A DNA stretch of 64,000 bases from JACCZR01 sp963844805 (GCA_963844805.1 CAWJPU010000002.1:1-64000), one strand, 5' to 3'; shown: positions 18,500 to 27,168, counted from the stretch's first letter. Notes: a model not told the origin generated them from the letters alone. Program-made: numbers and translations.

Positions 18500-19070
18500 G
18501 TGCCCCCGCTGCACTACCCCGATCCGCCGCTGGCCGAGGGCGAGGTGCGGCTGAGGCCCTACCGCTCGGGCGACCTCGAGGCGCTCGTGCGCGAGCTCGC
18601 CGACCCCGAGGTCCCGCGCTGGACCAACGTGCCGCCGGACTACGGCAGGGAGGAGGGGCAGGCATTCCTGAGCCAGGCCGAGCCCCAGCGGCTGGCGGGA
18701 CGGGCGCTGACGCTGGCCATCGGCGACACCCTGCAGGGCGCGGTGGGCCTGACCGACGTGGACTGGCGCGACCGCCGGGCCGAGGTGGGCTACTGGGTGG
18801 CCGCCTCCTGCCGCGGTCGCGGGCTGGCCTCGCGCGCGGTGCGCCTTCTCTCCGGACTGGGCCCTGTCGCAGGCGGGCTTGGAGCGCCTCGACCTCTACG
18901 CGAACCCGGCCAACGAGGCCTCCCAGCGGGTGGCCGAGAAGGCGGGATACACGCGCGAGGGGCTGCTGCGCGAGCTGCGCTACCGCCAGGGCGAGCGCGA
19001 GACGCTGTACGCCTACTCCCTGCTGGCGACCGGACCGCTCGCTGGAGCGAGGCGCGACGCTCGGCCGTAG
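18500..19070 (+). CDS. GNAT-family N-acetyltransferase (frameshifted)
   Basis: A RimJ/RimL-type acetyltransferase of about 189 residues. VRLRPYRSGDLEALV opens the fold, EVGYWVAASCRGRGLASRAV contains the acetyl-CoA loop (R-G-R-G-L-A), and LERLDLYANPANEASQRVAEKAGY followed by EGLLRELRYRQG is the characteristic C-terminal half. One break near 18855-18870 separates the halves. It lies just upstream of recA. The acceptor substrate is unknown. Confidence 0.82.
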
Positions 19071-19130
19071 GGACGCCGTACGCCCCTTCCGGGGGGCGAG
19101 AAGCCGTCCGACGCCCCTCCTACGGTGCAG

Positions 19131-19140
19131 GTTCCAGAAC
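19131..19140 (+). promoter_or_regulatory. Palindrome upstream of recA
   Basis: GTTCCAGAAC is a perfect 10-bp palindrome 17 bp before the recA ATG. It contains GTTC and GAAC half-sites but not in the GAAC-N4-GTTC order of the known actinobacterial SOS box, so a LexA role is uncertain. Confidence 0.3.
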
Positions 19141-19157
19141 TTCGCGTAGGAGAGGGC

Positions 19158-20258
19158 ATGGACAAGGAACAGGAGAAGGCCGCCAAGGCCCGTGAGACCG
19201 CGCTGAGCGGGGCGCTCACGCAGATCGAGCGCCAGTTCGGCGCCGGCTCGATCATGAAGATGGGCGACGACGCGGCCCAGGTGCGCGTCTCCGCCGTGCC
19301 CACGGGTGCGCTGTCGCTCGACCTCGCGCTGGGCGTCGGCGGCCTGCCGCGCGGGCGCATCGTCGAGGTCTTCGGCCCGGAGTCCTCGGGCAAGACCACG
19401 CTGCTCTACCACGTGCTGGCCAACGCCCAGAAGATGGGCGGCATCTGCGCCTTCATCGACGCCGAGCACGCGATGGACCCCGCCTACGCGAAGCGCATCG
19501 GCGTGGACATCGACGAGCTGCTGGTCTCCCAGCCCGACCACGGCGAGCAGGCGCTGGAGATCGCGGACCTGCTGATCCGCTCCGGCGCGGTCGACGTGGT
19601 GGCGATCGACTCCGTCGCCGCGCTCACCCCCAAGGCCGAGCTCGAGGGCGCGATGGGCGACCAGACGGTCGGCATCCAGGCCCGGATGATGAGCCAGGCC
19701 ATGCGCAAGCTGGCCGGCAACCTCAACCGCGCGAACACGATGTGCGTGTTCACCAACCAGATCCGCGAGAAGGTCGGCGTGATGTTCGGCTCGCCGGAGA
19801 CGCAGCCCGGCGGCCGCGCGCTGAAGTTCTACTCGTCGGCCCGCCTGGACATCCGCCGCATCGAGACCCTCAAGGAGGGCACCGAGGCGGTCGGCAACCG
19901 GGTGCGGGTCAAGGTGGTCAAGAACAAGGTCGCGGCGCCGTTCCGCCAGGCCGAGTTCGACATCGAGTACGGCGAGGGCATCTCCGCCGAGGGATGCCTG
20001 ATCGACCTCGGGCTCGAGCACGACATCGTGCGCAAGTCCGGCTCGTTCTTCTCCTACGGCGAGGAGCGCCTCGGCCAGGGCCGCAACAACGCCAAGGGCT
20101 ACCTGCGCGAGCACCCCGAGGTGGCGGCGGAGATCGAGCGCAAGGTCTACGAGGCGGTGGGCGCCGAGCCCCCGATGCCGGTGGTGGGCCTGCCGGACCA
20201 GGAGGACGCGCCCGCCGCTCCGGAGGCCCCGGAGGAGGCCGAAGAGCAGGCCGCGTGA
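19158..20258 (+). CDS. recA: Recombinase RecA
   Basis: Strand-exchange ATPase and LexA co-protease. Walker A is GPESSGKTTLLYH (about residue 72), followed by FIDAEHAMDP, VDVVAIDSVAALTPKAELEG, the loop MGDQTVGIQARMMSQAM, FTNQIREKVGVMFGSPE and GGRALKFYSS. The C-terminus is Glu/Ala-rich and acidic (366 residues). Start ATG 19158 follows AGGAGAGGG. The frame is intact. The ATG of recX overlaps the stop. Confidence 0.98.
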   Translation: MDKEQEKAAKARETALSGALTQIERQFGAGSIMKMGDDAAQVRVSAVPTGALSLDLALGVGGLPRGRIVEVFGPESSGKTTLLYHVLANAQKMGGICAFIDAEHAMDPAYAKRIGVDIDELLVSQPDHGEQALEIADLLIRSGAVDVVAIDSVAALTPKAELEGAMGDQTVGIQARMMSQAMRKLAGNLNRANTMCVFTNQIREKVGVMFGSPETQPGGRALKFYSSARLDIRRIETLKEGTEAVGNRVRVKVVKNKVAAPFRQAEFDIEYGEGISAEGCLIDLGLEHDIVRKSGSFFSYGEERLGQGRNNAKGYLREHPEVAAEIERKVYEAVGAEPPMPVVGLPDQEDAPAAPEAPEEAEEQAA

Positions 20259-20732
20259 TGGCGCCGTCGGCGGACTCCGAGCGTGCCGTCGCTCTGGCCT
20301 GGAAGGCCGTGAGCACGCGCGAGCGCACCGAGCACGAGCTCCGCGCGCTACCTCGAGAACAAGAAGGTCGAGCCGGCGGCCATCGAGGAGGCCGTCGCCG
20401 AGCTGGCCGAGGCGGGCTTCGTCGACGACGCCGCAGTACGCGCGGCGCTTCGCCGAGGACCGGCGGACGATCCAGAGCTGGGGGCGCGAGCGGATCGAGC
20501 GCGACCTGCTGCGCCGGGGCGTGGAGCCCCGCGCTCATGGAGCGCGCGGTGGCGCGAGGGCGAGGGGCACGACGAGCTCGAAGCGGCGATCGGGCTCTTG
20601 GCGAAGCGGTTTCCGGTTCCGCCCGTGGCCGACCGCGACCGCAATCGCGCCTGGCAGCTGCTCGTTCGGCGGGGTTACGACTCCGACGTCGCCTACGAAG
20701 CCGTGCGCTGCCGTGAGCGCGACGCGGCGTAG
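20258..20732 (+). CDS. recX: Regulatory protein RecX (frameshifted)
   Basis: A RecA modulator. RecX three-helix repeats can be read in successive frames: ALAWKAVSTRERTEHELRA, YLENKKVEPAAIEEAVAEL, AEAGFVDDAA, YARRFAEDRRTIQSWGRERI, and finally WQLLVRRGYDSDVAYEAV. Breaks lie near 20350, 20435, 20530 and 20560. The start overlaps the recA stop. Its 3' end overlaps the end of the convergent ATP-grasp gene by about 40 bp, unlike the exact CTAG junctions elsewhere in the window. Confidence 0.85.
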
Positions 20733-21560
20733 GCCTCTTCGGTCAGGAAGCGACAGAACGCGTCGGTGAGAGGGGCGCCCGTGAGCCCTCGAGGAAGAGG
20801 AACTGTCCCTGCTGGTTGACCTCCAGCCAGACGCACTCATCGTCATCGGCAACTTGAGATCTACGACGCCCATCCGCAGACCGAGCGCGGGGGGGGGGGG
20901 GGGCGCATCGACGTGATCAGCACGCATAGGTCTCGAAGCACTGGGCGAACGTGGCGGCGTGGGAACGCATTCTGGTAGATGGCCGGCGCCATTCAACGCC
21001 TCATCTGACTCAAATGGCGCTCCGGACGTTGCGTGAGCAATGGGGCCTGCCGGGTGCCCATCACGGGCTTGACGATGTGGCCTCGTTGGCGTCGCAGAAG
21101 GCCCTTATCTCTTCGGGACGCTGGCTGACCAGCGGGCGAGGCACGGAAAGGCCGCACGCCCGGGCGGCGCGAGCTGGAAGAGCTTGTTCTCCGCGTAGAG
21201 CCCTCGGACAGGGTCGTTGACCCACGCGCCTGAAACGGGTCAGCAGGGATCCGACGAGAGCTGCGCTGCAGTCCTTGTTCACCAGGTCGACCTGCGCGGG
21301 ATCCTTCAGGGGCCACGGCAGCTGCTGCTCAGTCTGGACCGGCGCCACCAGAGGACGTCGAGCCGTCCGACGTCCATCGGTTCACCGGATCGCGAAGGTA
21401 GACGTCGGACCGCTCGTAGTCCGCCACGACAGCGTCGAATCGCGGAAGCTGGTCGACCTCGACGATGTCGCAGCGCCACCCCCATCTCCAGCCGCTTCTG
21501 CACGACCAGCGCGTGGAGGTCATCGGCCACAGTGGCGATCCCGATGCGGCCGTTTTCCAT
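20693..21560 (-). CDS. ATP-grasp protein of the peptide-maturase (MvdD-like) type, heavily frameshifted
   Basis: Reconstructed from successive frames. MENGRIGIATVADDLHALVV and YERSDVYLRDPVNRW form the pre-ATP-grasp region; VDLVNKDCSAALVGSLL, WVNDPVRGLYAENKLFQL, RAARACGLSVPRPLVS and HIVKPVMG (ATP-binding Lys) follow; GLRMGVVDLK and VWLEVNQQGQFLFLEG carry the Mg-binding Asp and Glu-x-Asn. This order is typical of ATP-grasp enzymes that crosslink ribosomal peptides (microviridin/graspetide maturases). Start ATG 21560, 22 nt after two small peptide genes on the same strand; stop TAG at 20693. About eight frame breaks and a 15-G run disrupt it. The observed length (about 289 residues) is somewhat short of the usual ~320. 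Confidence 0.7.
20889..20903. repeat. Run of 15 G
   Basis: Fifteen consecutive G on the plus strand fall inside the ATP-grasp reading frame, just before the GLRMGVVDLK block. Nothing comparable occurs elsewhere in the window. It may be an assembly artefact or a true slippery tract. Confidence 0.9.
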
Positions 21561-21582
21561 CAGGCGCTACGCCAGAGACCGG

Positions 21583-21843
21583 CTACAGCATGTCGCAGTC
21601 ACACGCATTGGTCTTGCCGGGGCCGCAGGGGAGATCGGTCGGAAGCTGGTGGCGCGGCCAGCGGCCTTGCCGACCCCACCCTTGACCTTCATCCCGGTGA
21701 ACTCCGTCAGCAGCCGCTCCCACTCGTCGAAGTCCTCTGGCGCAACCACCTCATACTCCTCCGGCGGGAACATGAGCACGACCGGCCCGGGCTCCTGCGG
21801 CCAAGGGTGGAGTTGAGGTCGTCCCCGGCGGTATCGACGTCAT
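21583..21843 (-). CDS. Small Cys/Asp-tailed peptide 2, candidate maturase substrate (frameshifted)
   Basis: Starts at ATG 21843, which overlaps the inferred TGA of peptide 1 (ATGA). The reading is MTSIPPGTTSTP, WPQEPGPVVLMFPPEEYEVV, APEDFDEWERLLTEFTG, GRATSF, then CGPGKTNACDCDML and stop, with breaks near 21800 and 21611-21616 (short C run). It aligns over its whole length with peptide 1: WP..GP(I/V)V, YE(Y/V)V, WE, ATSF, CG..K..N.CDCD. The tail holds Lys, Thr and Ser plus clustered Asp and Cys, residues that ATP-grasp maturases could join. I recognise no known family. Confidence 0.6.
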
Positions 21844-22119
21844 TCCGTAACGACGCCGGCAGTCGTCGCAGTCGCAGGGGTTCGGGTGGCCGTCGGGTTT
21901 CGTGCCGCAGAAGGACGTGGCGGCCAACCCTCCTACGGCGTCGTGAGCTCGCTCCGGCTTAAACCCCACGAGCTCAGCCATCTTGTCCTCCCATTCCCAG
22001 CCGTGCTGGGTTGTCCTCGACGTACTCGTAGCTGTCGGGCTTGCCCAGAACACGATCGGCTGGCCGCGTTCAGGCCATTCGCGGTAGCCGGAACCTGTCT
22101 CGGAACTCTGCTCTCCCAC
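21840..22119 (-). CDS. Small Cys/Asp-tailed peptide 1, candidate maturase substrate (frameshifted)
   Basis: About 93 residues from a GTG at 22119: YREWPERGQPIVFW, then KPDSYEYVEDNP one frame over, then WEWEDKMAELVGFKPERAHD, GGLAATSFCGTKPDGHPNPC and CDCDDC. The conserved end has four Cys within the C-terminal motif and three nearby Asp. The likely end is RGVVTE-stop, with one base restored, overlapping the ATG of peptide 2. It is a paralogue of peptide 2 and the first gene of an apparent three-gene operon. The start codon is uncertain because no clear ribosome binding site precedes it. Confidence 0.58.
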
Positions 22120-22428
22120 TGAGCGCGACCTACTACGCCCCGGCTTGCGGGACCACCCGGGCGGGGTTACCCTGATTGACGAGCGGCTGCCTTGGCCGCC
22201 GTGCCGTGATTTCCGTGCAAATGGCTGCTTTTATGCGACCTGACAGACACCCTCAACGACTTCACCGGCGGGTCCGAAAGGAGTAGAGCGACGGACCGCT
22301 GACCCTCGCGCGCCGCTCTGGCGCGTGCGCACAAGCCCTAGCCAGGAGCCGAAGTCCCACGGCGCCGAGCCGGACGCTCGACGACGAGACAGCTATGGCG
22401 CGTGCGCCGGACCGGAGGAGAGGGTTCG
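22120..22428. other. Gene-free stretch between the peptide operon and rny
   Basis: About 310 bp with lower GC than the surroundings. It holds the possible minus-strand promoter listed separately and, at the right end, GGAGGAGAGGG, a strong ribosome binding site for rny. No RNA gene or further reading frame was recognised. Confidence 0.6.
22230..22256 (-). promoter_or_regulatory. Possible promoter for the peptide/ATP-grasp operon
   Basis: On the minus strand TTGAGG (22256-22251) and CATAAA (22235-22230) are separated by 15 nt, about 110 nt before the peptide 1 start. This lies in the most AT-rich part of the region. The spacing is one or two bases short of ideal. Confidence 0.3.
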
Positions 22429-23942
22429 ATGGAGATCGTCCTGGCGGCGTTGGTGGCAGCGGCAGTGTCCGCGGGGGTCGTGCTCGCCATGGGCCGCGCG
22501 CGCAGGCCGGCCGCCGGAGGCCCGGTGGGAGCCGCGGTCGCCCCGCCGCGCGAGACCGTGCCCCGCAGCGACGGCGACGGCGACGGCGCGGCGCGGGGCT
22601 CGCCGTCGAGCCGGTGGCCGTGGCTGACCGGGAGGCGGTGGAGGACGAGCTGACGGCCCGGCGCGCCGAGCTGGGGCGGCTCGAGGAGCGCCTGCGGGCG
22701 CGCGAGTCGGCCCAGAACGCCCGGGAGCAGTCGCTGGACGACCGCCAGCGCAACGTCGACCACGAGGGGCCAAGCTCAAGGAGGCGCGCGGCCAGCAGGT
22801 GCGCGAGCTCGAGCGCGTGGCCGGCCTCAGCGCGGGCCAGGCCAAGCAGCTGCTCATGCGCGAGCTGGAGGACGAGCTGCGCCACGAGTCGGCGCGCGTG
22901 ATCCGCCAGGTGGAGGAGGAGACCAAGCACGACGCCGAGCGCCGCGCCCGCAGCATCCTGTCCACGGTGATGCAGCGGGTGGCCGGGGGCCACGCGATCG
23001 AGACCACGGTGTCGGTGGTCGAGCTGCGCTCCGACGAGCTGAAGGGCCGCATCATCGGCCGCGAGGGGCGCAACATCCGGACCCTCGAGACCCTCACCGG
23101 GATCGACTTCATCATCGACGACACGCCCGGAGCGGTGCTGCTGTCGGGCTTCGACGGCGTGCGCCGTGAGATCGCGCGCCTGACGCTGGAGAAGCTGCTG
23201 TCCGACGGCCGCATCCATCCGGCCCGCATCGAGGAGGCCTACGGCCAGGCCCAGTCGGAGATCGACCAGTACGTGGTCGAGGTGGGGGAGAAGGCGGTGT
23301 ACGAGGCCAACGTGGGCACGCTGCATCCCGAGCTGACCCGCCTGCTGGGGCGGCTGCACTACCGCACCAGCTACGGGCAGAACGTGCTGGCGCACTCGGT
23401 CGAGTGCGCGCGGCTGGCCTCGCTGCTGGCCGCCGAGCTCGGCGCCAGCCCCAAGACCGCCGCCCGCGCGGCGCTGCTGCACGACATCGGCAAGGCGGTG
23501 TCGCACGAGGTCGAGGGCCCGCACGCGCTGGTGGGCGGCGAGCTGGCCCGCCGCTACGAGGAGACCGAGGCCGTGGCGCACGCGATGGAGTCCCACCACA
23601 ACGAGGTCGAGCCCCAGACGGTGGAGGCGGTGATCGTGCAGATCGTCGACTCGCTGTCGGGCGCGCGTCCCGGGCGCGCGCGGCGAGTCGCTGGAGCAGT
23701 ACGTGACCCGGCTGCACGACCTCGAAGCCGTGGCCACGCGCCACGAGGGCGTCGAGAAGGCCTACGCCATGCACGCGGGCCGCGAGATCCGCGTGATCGT
23801 CGAGCCCGGCAAGCTCGACGACGACGGCGCTGCGCTGCTCTCCCACCAGATCGCCCGCGACGTGGAGCGCGAGCTGGAGTACCCGGGCCAGATCAAGATC
23901 ACGGTCATCCGCGAGAGCCGGGCGACGGACTTCGCCAAGTGA
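22429..23942 (+). CDS. rny: Ribonuclease Y (frameshifted)
   Basis: A membrane-anchored endoribonuclease that starts mRNA decay. N-terminal membrane helix (MEIVLAALVAAAVSAGVVLA), a long coiled coil (ELTARRAELGRLEERLRARE onward), KH domain with GRIIGREGRNIRTLE and HD domain with RAALLHDIGKAVSHE and AMESHHNEVEP. The frame breaks in the low-complexity stretch after the membrane helix (about 22600), near 22768 and near 23690, and the C-terminus YPGQIKITVIRESRATDFAK ends at TGA 23942. With RNase J and PNPase in the same window, most of the RNA-decay machinery is here. Confidence 0.92.
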
Positions 23943-23947
23943 GGCGG

Positions 23948-24403
23948 GTGCCGGCGCGCGTCAGCGACGAACCTGCCGGGCCGCCGGAGCAGGTCTTCGA
24001 GCGGGTGGCGCCGATCGACCTGCGCCACGATCTTCAAGGGCTGGGGCCCGTTGCCCGCCGTCACCGGCACGCGCGACCAGACCGGCGACTGGGATCACGT
24101 CGGGGTCTCGCGCACCGTCCTGCTGGCCGACGGCTCGTCGGCGACCGAGGAGCTCGTCGCCTACAACCCGCCGCACCACTTCGGCTACACGGTGACCTTC
24201 GGCAGCCCGTTGAGCACCGCGATCTCCGACGCCGCGGGCACGTGGTGGTTCGAGCCTTCGGTGACGGGCGCACGGAGGTCGAGTGGACCTACGCCTTCGC
24301 GCCGCGGCCCGGCGCGGGGCTGCTGGTGGAGCTCGGGCTGGCGCGCCTGTGGCGCCGGTACGCCGATCAGATCCTGGCCGAGGTGGCCCGGGTGCCGGCC
24401 TAG
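23948..24403 (+). CDS. SRPBCC (polyketide cyclase/START-like) protein (frameshifted)
   Basis: About 150 residues. VSDEPAGPPEQVFERVAPID opens the fold; LPAVTGTRDQTGDWDHVGVS, LADGSSATEELVAYNPPHHF and the C-terminal helix ELGLARLWRRYADQILAEV follow. This is the helix-grip fold of hydrophobic-ligand-binding proteins; the ligand is unknown. Breaks near 24030 and 24262. The TAG shares CTAG with the convergent AHSA1 gene. Start GTG 23948 lies six bases after the rny stop. Confidence 0.72.
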   Translation: MPARVSDEPAGPPEQVFERVAPIDLRHDLQGLGPVARRHRHARPDRRLGSRRGLAHRPAGRRLVGDRGARRLQPAAPLRLHGDLRQPVEHRDLRRRGHVVVRAFGDGRTEVEWTYAFAPRPGAGLLVELGLARLWRRYADQILAEVARVPA

Positions 24404-24834
24404 CCGGAGAGCAGGCGCTCGAGCTTGGCGAAGCTCTGGCTCCAGCCCCCGTCGTGCAGCGCCTGCCGTTCCTCGGTGGCGAACGGTCCCTGACGGAACC
24501 GCACCTCCGTGGAGCCGTCGTGGTCGTCGAGGTCCAGCTCGGCCAGCGTCTCCCGGTCGTCGGTGGTGGGCGGGTCCCAGACGAAGGTGAAGGCCAGCCG
24601 GGCCGGGGGCGCCACCTCGCGAAAGTCGCCGGTGAGGTGGAAGCGCTCGCCCTCGGGCGGCTGCATCGCGATCCGGTAGGAGTTGCCCTCCCGCGCAACG
24701 AAGTCGATCTCGGGGATCGTGAAGCCGTCGGGTCCCCACCACCGCGGGAGCTCGCCGGGGTCGGTCAGCGCGCGGAACACCCGCTCGCGCGGCGCGGGCA
24801 GGACGTGGGTCTGATGGACGACGAGCTCGCCCAT
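24400..24834 (-). CDS. SRPBCC/AHSA1-domain protein
   Basis: 144 residues, intact: VVHQTHVLPAPRERVFRALT, the PGELPRWWGPDGFTIP loop, and the C-terminal GGWSQSFAKLERLLSG helix typical of activator-of-Hsp90-like SRPBCC proteins. The ATG sits in a CCATGG whose other strand carries the candidate ATG of miaB. GATAGT ends 6 nt upstream, a fit to the leaderless pattern. The function is unknown. Confidence 0.8.
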   Translation of the reverse strand: MGELVVHQTHVLPAPRERVFRALTDPGELPRWWGPDGFTIPEIDFVAREGNSYRIAMQPPEGERFHLTGDFREVAPPARLAFTFVWDPPTTDDRETLAELDLDDHDGSTEVRFRQGPFATEERQALHDGGWSQSFAKLERLLSG

Positions 24835-26287
24835 GGGAGGACTATCCTCGATCCGGCCGTGGAGGGGAAGCGCGAGACCCAAGCGGCGGCTCGGCGGCCA
24901 CCCCTGCGTCCGGCGCGAGACCCAACCGAGCGGCGGTGCTCGGCCGGCCAACGCCCGGCCTGCGCTCCGGCGCTACCACCTGACCACCTTCGGGTGCCAG
25001 ATGAACGAGCACGACTCCGAGCGCATGAAGGGCATGCTCGAGTCGCTGGGCTACAGCGAGGCGCCGGCGCGCGACGGCGCCGACCTGATCCTGTTCAACA
25101 CCTGCTCCATCCGCGAGTCGGCCGACAACCGCTTCGTCGGCCACCTGGGCGAGGCCAAGCGGCTGAAGTCCGAGGACCCCAGCCGGGTGATCGGCGTGGG
25201 CGGCTGCTGGTCGCAGTCGCTCAAGGACAAGGTGTTCGAGATGTTCCCGTTCGTGGACGTGGCCTTCGGCCCCGGCCAGATCCACCGCCTGGCCGAGTTC
25301 CTGACCAGCGACTCGCTCACGGCGCAGGGCTACTTCGACTTCGAGGGCTTCCCCGGCCACCTGCCCGCCCGGCGCGAGCGCGAGTTCCAGGCCTGGGTGC
25401 AGATCTCCGTCGGCTGCAACTGCCGTTGCTCGTACTGCATCGTGCCCTCCACGCGCGGGCGCGAGGCCTCGCGCCCCCGGCGCGAGCTGCACGAGGAGCT
25501 GAAGCGGCTGGCGGCCGACGGGGTCAGCGAGGTCACCCTCCTCGGCCAGAACGTCAACTCCTACGGCCGCGACCTGCCCAAGGGCGAGAAGACCACCTTC
25601 GCCGAACTGCTCGGCGCTGGCCGACTCCGTCGAGGGCATCGAGCGGATCCGCTACACGAGCCCACACCCCAAGGACATGAAGGAGGACGTGCTGCGCGCT
25701 CACGCCGAGCTCCCGAGCGTGTGCGAGCACATCCACCTGCCGCTGCAGGCCGGCTCCAGCCGGATCCTCAAGGCGATGCGGCGCACCTACAACAAGGAGC
25801 GCTACCTCGACCGCGTGGCGATGATCCGCGAGCACGTCCCCGACGTGGCGCTGACCACCGACATCATCGTCGGCTTTCCCGGGGAGACCGAGGACGAGTT
25901 CGAGGAGACGCTCGAGGTGGTGGACCAGCGTCGGCTACGACTCGGCCTTCACGTTCGTCTTCTCGCCGCGGCGGGGGACCGAGGCCGCCGAGCTGCCCGG
26001 CCAGCTGCCGCACGCGGTCAAGCGCGCGCGTATGGAGCGCCTGGTCGAGCTGGTGCAGCGGCGGGCCACCGAGCGCTCGCAGCGGTTCGTCGGGCCGCGA
26101 GATGGAAGTGCTCGTGGAGGGCGAGTCGCGCACCGATCCCGACCGCCTGCGGGGGCGGATCCGCCACAACAAGACCGTCAACTTCGCCGGCGTGGCCGAG
26201 CCGGGCGAGCTGGCGCGGGTGGAGATCGAGTCGGCCACCTCCACCACGCTGGCGGGCTCGGAGAGCCTGCTGTCGCGGGTGGCCTGA
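24833..26287 (+). CDS. miaB: tRNA-2-methylthio-N6-dimethylallyladenosine synthase (frameshifted)
   Basis: A radical-SAM methylthiotransferase acting on A37 of tRNA. The N-terminal cluster Cys are in TTFGCQMNEHD, NTCSIRES and GVGGCWSQ; the radical SAM CxxxCxxC is CNCRCSYCIVPSTRGREASR; a C-terminal TRAM domain runs from EVLVEGESRTDPDRLRGR. Breaks lie near 25612, 25925 and 26095. ATG 24833 is the only start in frame before the conserved region; the ~45 residues after it come mostly from the 51-bp repeat. A GTG at 24859 with a TATCCT box is an alternative that needs one corrected base. Confidence 0.9.
   Translation: MGGLSSIRPWRGSARPKRRLGGHPCVRRETQPSGGARPANARPALRRYHLTTFGCQMNEHDSERMKGMLESLGYSEAPARDGADLILFNTCSIRESADNRFVGHLGEAKRLKSEDPSRVIGVGGCWSQSLKDKVFEMFPFVDVAFGPGQIHRLAEFLTSDSLTAQGYFDFEGFPGHLPARREREFQAWVQISVGCNCRCSYCIVPSTRGREASRPRRELHEELKRLAADGVSEVTLLGQNVNSYGRDLPKGEKTTFAELLGAGRLRRGHRADPLHEPTPQGHEGGRAARSRRAPERVRAHPPAAAGRLQPDPQGDAAHLQQGALPRPRGDDPRARPRRGADHRHHRRLSRGDRGRVRGDARGGGPASATTRPSRSSSRRGGGPRPPSCPASCRTRSSARVWSAWSSWCSGGPPSARSGSSGREMEVLVEGESRTDPDRLRGRIRHNKTVNFAGVAEPGELARVEIESATSTTLAGSESLLSRVA
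24923..24973 (+). repeat. 51-bp dispersed repeat, copy A
   Basis: Identical at 50 of 51 positions to 34057-34107 (the one difference is at 24953). A degraded copy lies directly upstream at about 24869-24916. It occupies the 5' end of the miaB reading frame, just before the first conserved residues. Confidence 0.85.
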
Positions 26288-27168
26288 AGCTCCTAGCTCT
26301 CTTCGGGCCCACCGGGGTGGGCAAGACGGCCGTGGCGGTGGCCGTGGCGCAGCAGCTGCGCGAGCGCGGCGAGGACCCCGTCGCGATCTCCGCCGACGCC
26401 TTGCAGGTCTACCGCGGCCTGGAGACCATCACCGGCGCGCATCCGGGCGACCGGCTGGTGGGGATCCTGCCGGTCTCGCCAGAGCTTCTCCGCGGGCGAG
26501 TACGCAGGGCTCGCGCACCAGGAGATCGATACGGCGCTGGAGGCGGGGCGCCGTCCGATCGTGGTCGGCGGCACCGGCCTCTATCTCCAGGCCGCCCTCA
26601 CCGACCTCGAGCTCCGCCCGCCGCCTCCGGAGGGCCTGCGGGACAGCATCCGGCGGCGCCTGGACGAGGAGGGCGCGGAGGCGCTGCACGAAGAGCTGGC
26701 CCGGCGCGCGCCCGAGGCCGCCGCCGCGGTGACGGCGACCGACCGCACGCGCTTGGTGCGCGCGCTCGAGCTGGTGGAGATGGGCCAGCCGCCGGCCCCG
26801 GCGGGGGAGGGCTCGCGGCTGTGGACGGCCCGCCTGCGCCACCCGACGCTGTTGTGCGGGCTGACGATGGAGCGCGAGGCGCTCTACCGCGCGATCGACG
26901 CGCGGGTGGCGGGATGGTCGCCGCGGGCGCCGAGGAGGAGGTGCGCCGGGCCGACACCGCCGGCGCGAGCAGGACGGCGCGGGCGGCATTGGGGTTCGAG
27001 GAGCTCCTGCGCGGCGACCGGGACGCGATGGCCCGCAACACGCGCAGGCTGGCCAAGCGGCAGCTCACGTGGCTGCGCCGCCTCGACCCCGAGCTGCTGC
27101 TCGACGCCACGGGGCGGGAGGCCGACGACCTGGCGGGCGAGATCGTGCGCCGGCTCGAACCCTTGTGA
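26284..27168 (+). CDS. miaA: tRNA dimethylallyltransferase (frameshifted)
   Basis: Prenylates A37 of tRNA, the step before MiaB. P-loop LFGPTGVGKTAVAVAVA, then ISADALQVYRGLETITGA (substrate Asp), EYAGLAHQEID, RRPIVVGGTGLYLQAALTDL, DRTRLVRALE, and the C-terminal ARAALGFEELL and TRRLAKRQLTWLRRL. Breaks near 26482 and 26918. No standard start codon is in frame at the 5' end, so a base may be missing there; the frame begins right at the miaB stop. miaB and miaA are clearly co-transcribed. Confidence 0.9.
   Translation: MKLLALFGPTGVGKTAVAVAVAQQLRERGEDPVAISADALQVYRGLETITGAHPGDRLVGILPVSPELLRGRVRRARAPGDRYGAGGGAPSDRGRRHRPLSPGRPHRPRAPPAASGGPAGQHPAAPGRGGRGGAARRAGPARARGRRRGDGDRPHALGARARAGGDGPAAGPGGGGLAAVDGPPAPPDAVVRADDGARGALPRDRRAGGGMVAAGAEEEVRRADTAGASRTARAALGFEELLRGDRDAMARNTRRLAKRQLTWLRRLDPELLLDATGREADDLAGEIVRRLEPL

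Noticed and set aside
24923..24973. Insertion sequence
   Set aside because: The repeat is only 51 bp, with no transposase and no target duplication; kept as a dispersed repeat.
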